A stretch of 7,148 nt of DNA from CAZWCE01 sp964632505 (GTDB taxonomy: Bacteria > Planctomycetota > Planctomycetia > Pirellulales > Thermoguttaceae), in contig CAZWCE010000051.1 in the NCBI GenBank assembly GCA_964632505.1, positions 1 to 7,148 on the forward strand, given 5' to 3'. The number at the start of each line of letters is the position of its first letter. The stretch's first letter is position 1. Position numbers and translations under genes: made by a program. This document shows positions 7,117-7,148 of the stretch, piece by piece. Under the pieces are notes generated by a model. It worked only from the letters and a program-made list of their open reading frames with translations. It was not told where the DNA came from and did no database searches.

Positions 7117-7137
7117 AGCAGGGGGGCGTTCCCTGCT
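7117..7137. other. GC-rich perfect hairpin at the window edge
   Basis: AGCAGGG and CCCTGCT form a perfect seven-pair stem around the seven-base loop GGGCGTT. On the + strand no T run follows. On the minus strand TTTGG follows, which is too weak to call a terminator confidently. It could be an intergenic repeat or part of a gene continuing past the window edge. Confidence 0.35.
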
Positions 7138-7148
7138 GCGCCCTCCAC

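Noticed and set aside
7065..7148. Open + frame from ATG 7065 to the window edge (MSPCRRDRLTRLGFTN...)
   Set aside because: Only 28 codons, no Shine-Dalgarno, and the sequence is not recognisable; it could be a real N-terminus but cannot be supported.
6933..7148. Minus-strand frame with LLWLVNPSRVNRSRR, faintly like an IS110 transposase segment
   Set aside because: The similarity covers only a few residues, the expected following KTD-type motif is absent, and the frame runs antisense into the SGNH domain.
1..7148. CRISPR array, tandem repeats, riboswitch or rRNA gene
   Set aside because: Reading both strands I saw no regularly spaced direct repeats, no tandem array and no conserved riboswitch core; the only structural RNA trace is the tRNA-Arg remnant.

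Overview
The window most likely comes from a Gram-negative, polysaccharide-handling bacterium of the Planctomycetota/Verrucomicrobiota/Kiritimatiellota kind. This is inferred from moderately high GC by eye, a secreted formylglycine-type sulfatase of the iduronate-2-sulfatase type, a secreted right-handed beta-helix protein of the polysaccharide lyase/epimerase type, and a large membrane O-acyltransferase. There is no phylogenetic marker, so the assignment is tentative. All confidently called genes lie on the + strand.

Layout, left to right. Bases 1-159 hold the C-terminal 52 codons of an unrecognised gene. A secreted parallel beta-helix protein follows (235-1749, start chosen on a strong Shine-Dalgarno), then, after 75 bases, a secreted sulfatase (1825-3243). 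These three are co-directional and could form one transcription unit. Next comes an 811-base stretch without a convincing gene (3244-4054). It contains short 'GGCAC' motifs resembling those around REP-associated transposases and, most importantly, a minus-strand 3' half of a tRNA-Arg(ACG) gene (3787-3828) that stops exactly at the anticodon loop, as the duplicated end of a tRNA-integrated island would. Right of it is a 991-residue protein (4055-7030) that joins a ten-helix acyltransferase-3 domain, an extra membrane helix, a CapA/PgsA-type metallophosphatase-fold domain and an SGNH/GDSL hydrolase domain. The last 118 bases hold only weak hairpins.

How the parts may work together (inference): the beta-helix protein and the sulfatase are exported and suit cleavage or remodelling of a sulfated, uronate-containing glycan. 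The large fusion would carry acyl groups across the inner membrane through its AT3 part, with the CapA and SGNH domains placed in the periplasm to act on a nascent capsule, exopolysaccharide or other glycan. The tRNA remnant suggests that the fusion gene and the sulfatase/beta-helix pair lie on opposite sides of an old integration boundary, so they need not belong to one pathway.

The two observations most worth following up are the AT3-CapA-SGNH triple fusion and the tRNA-Arg remnant as an island edge.
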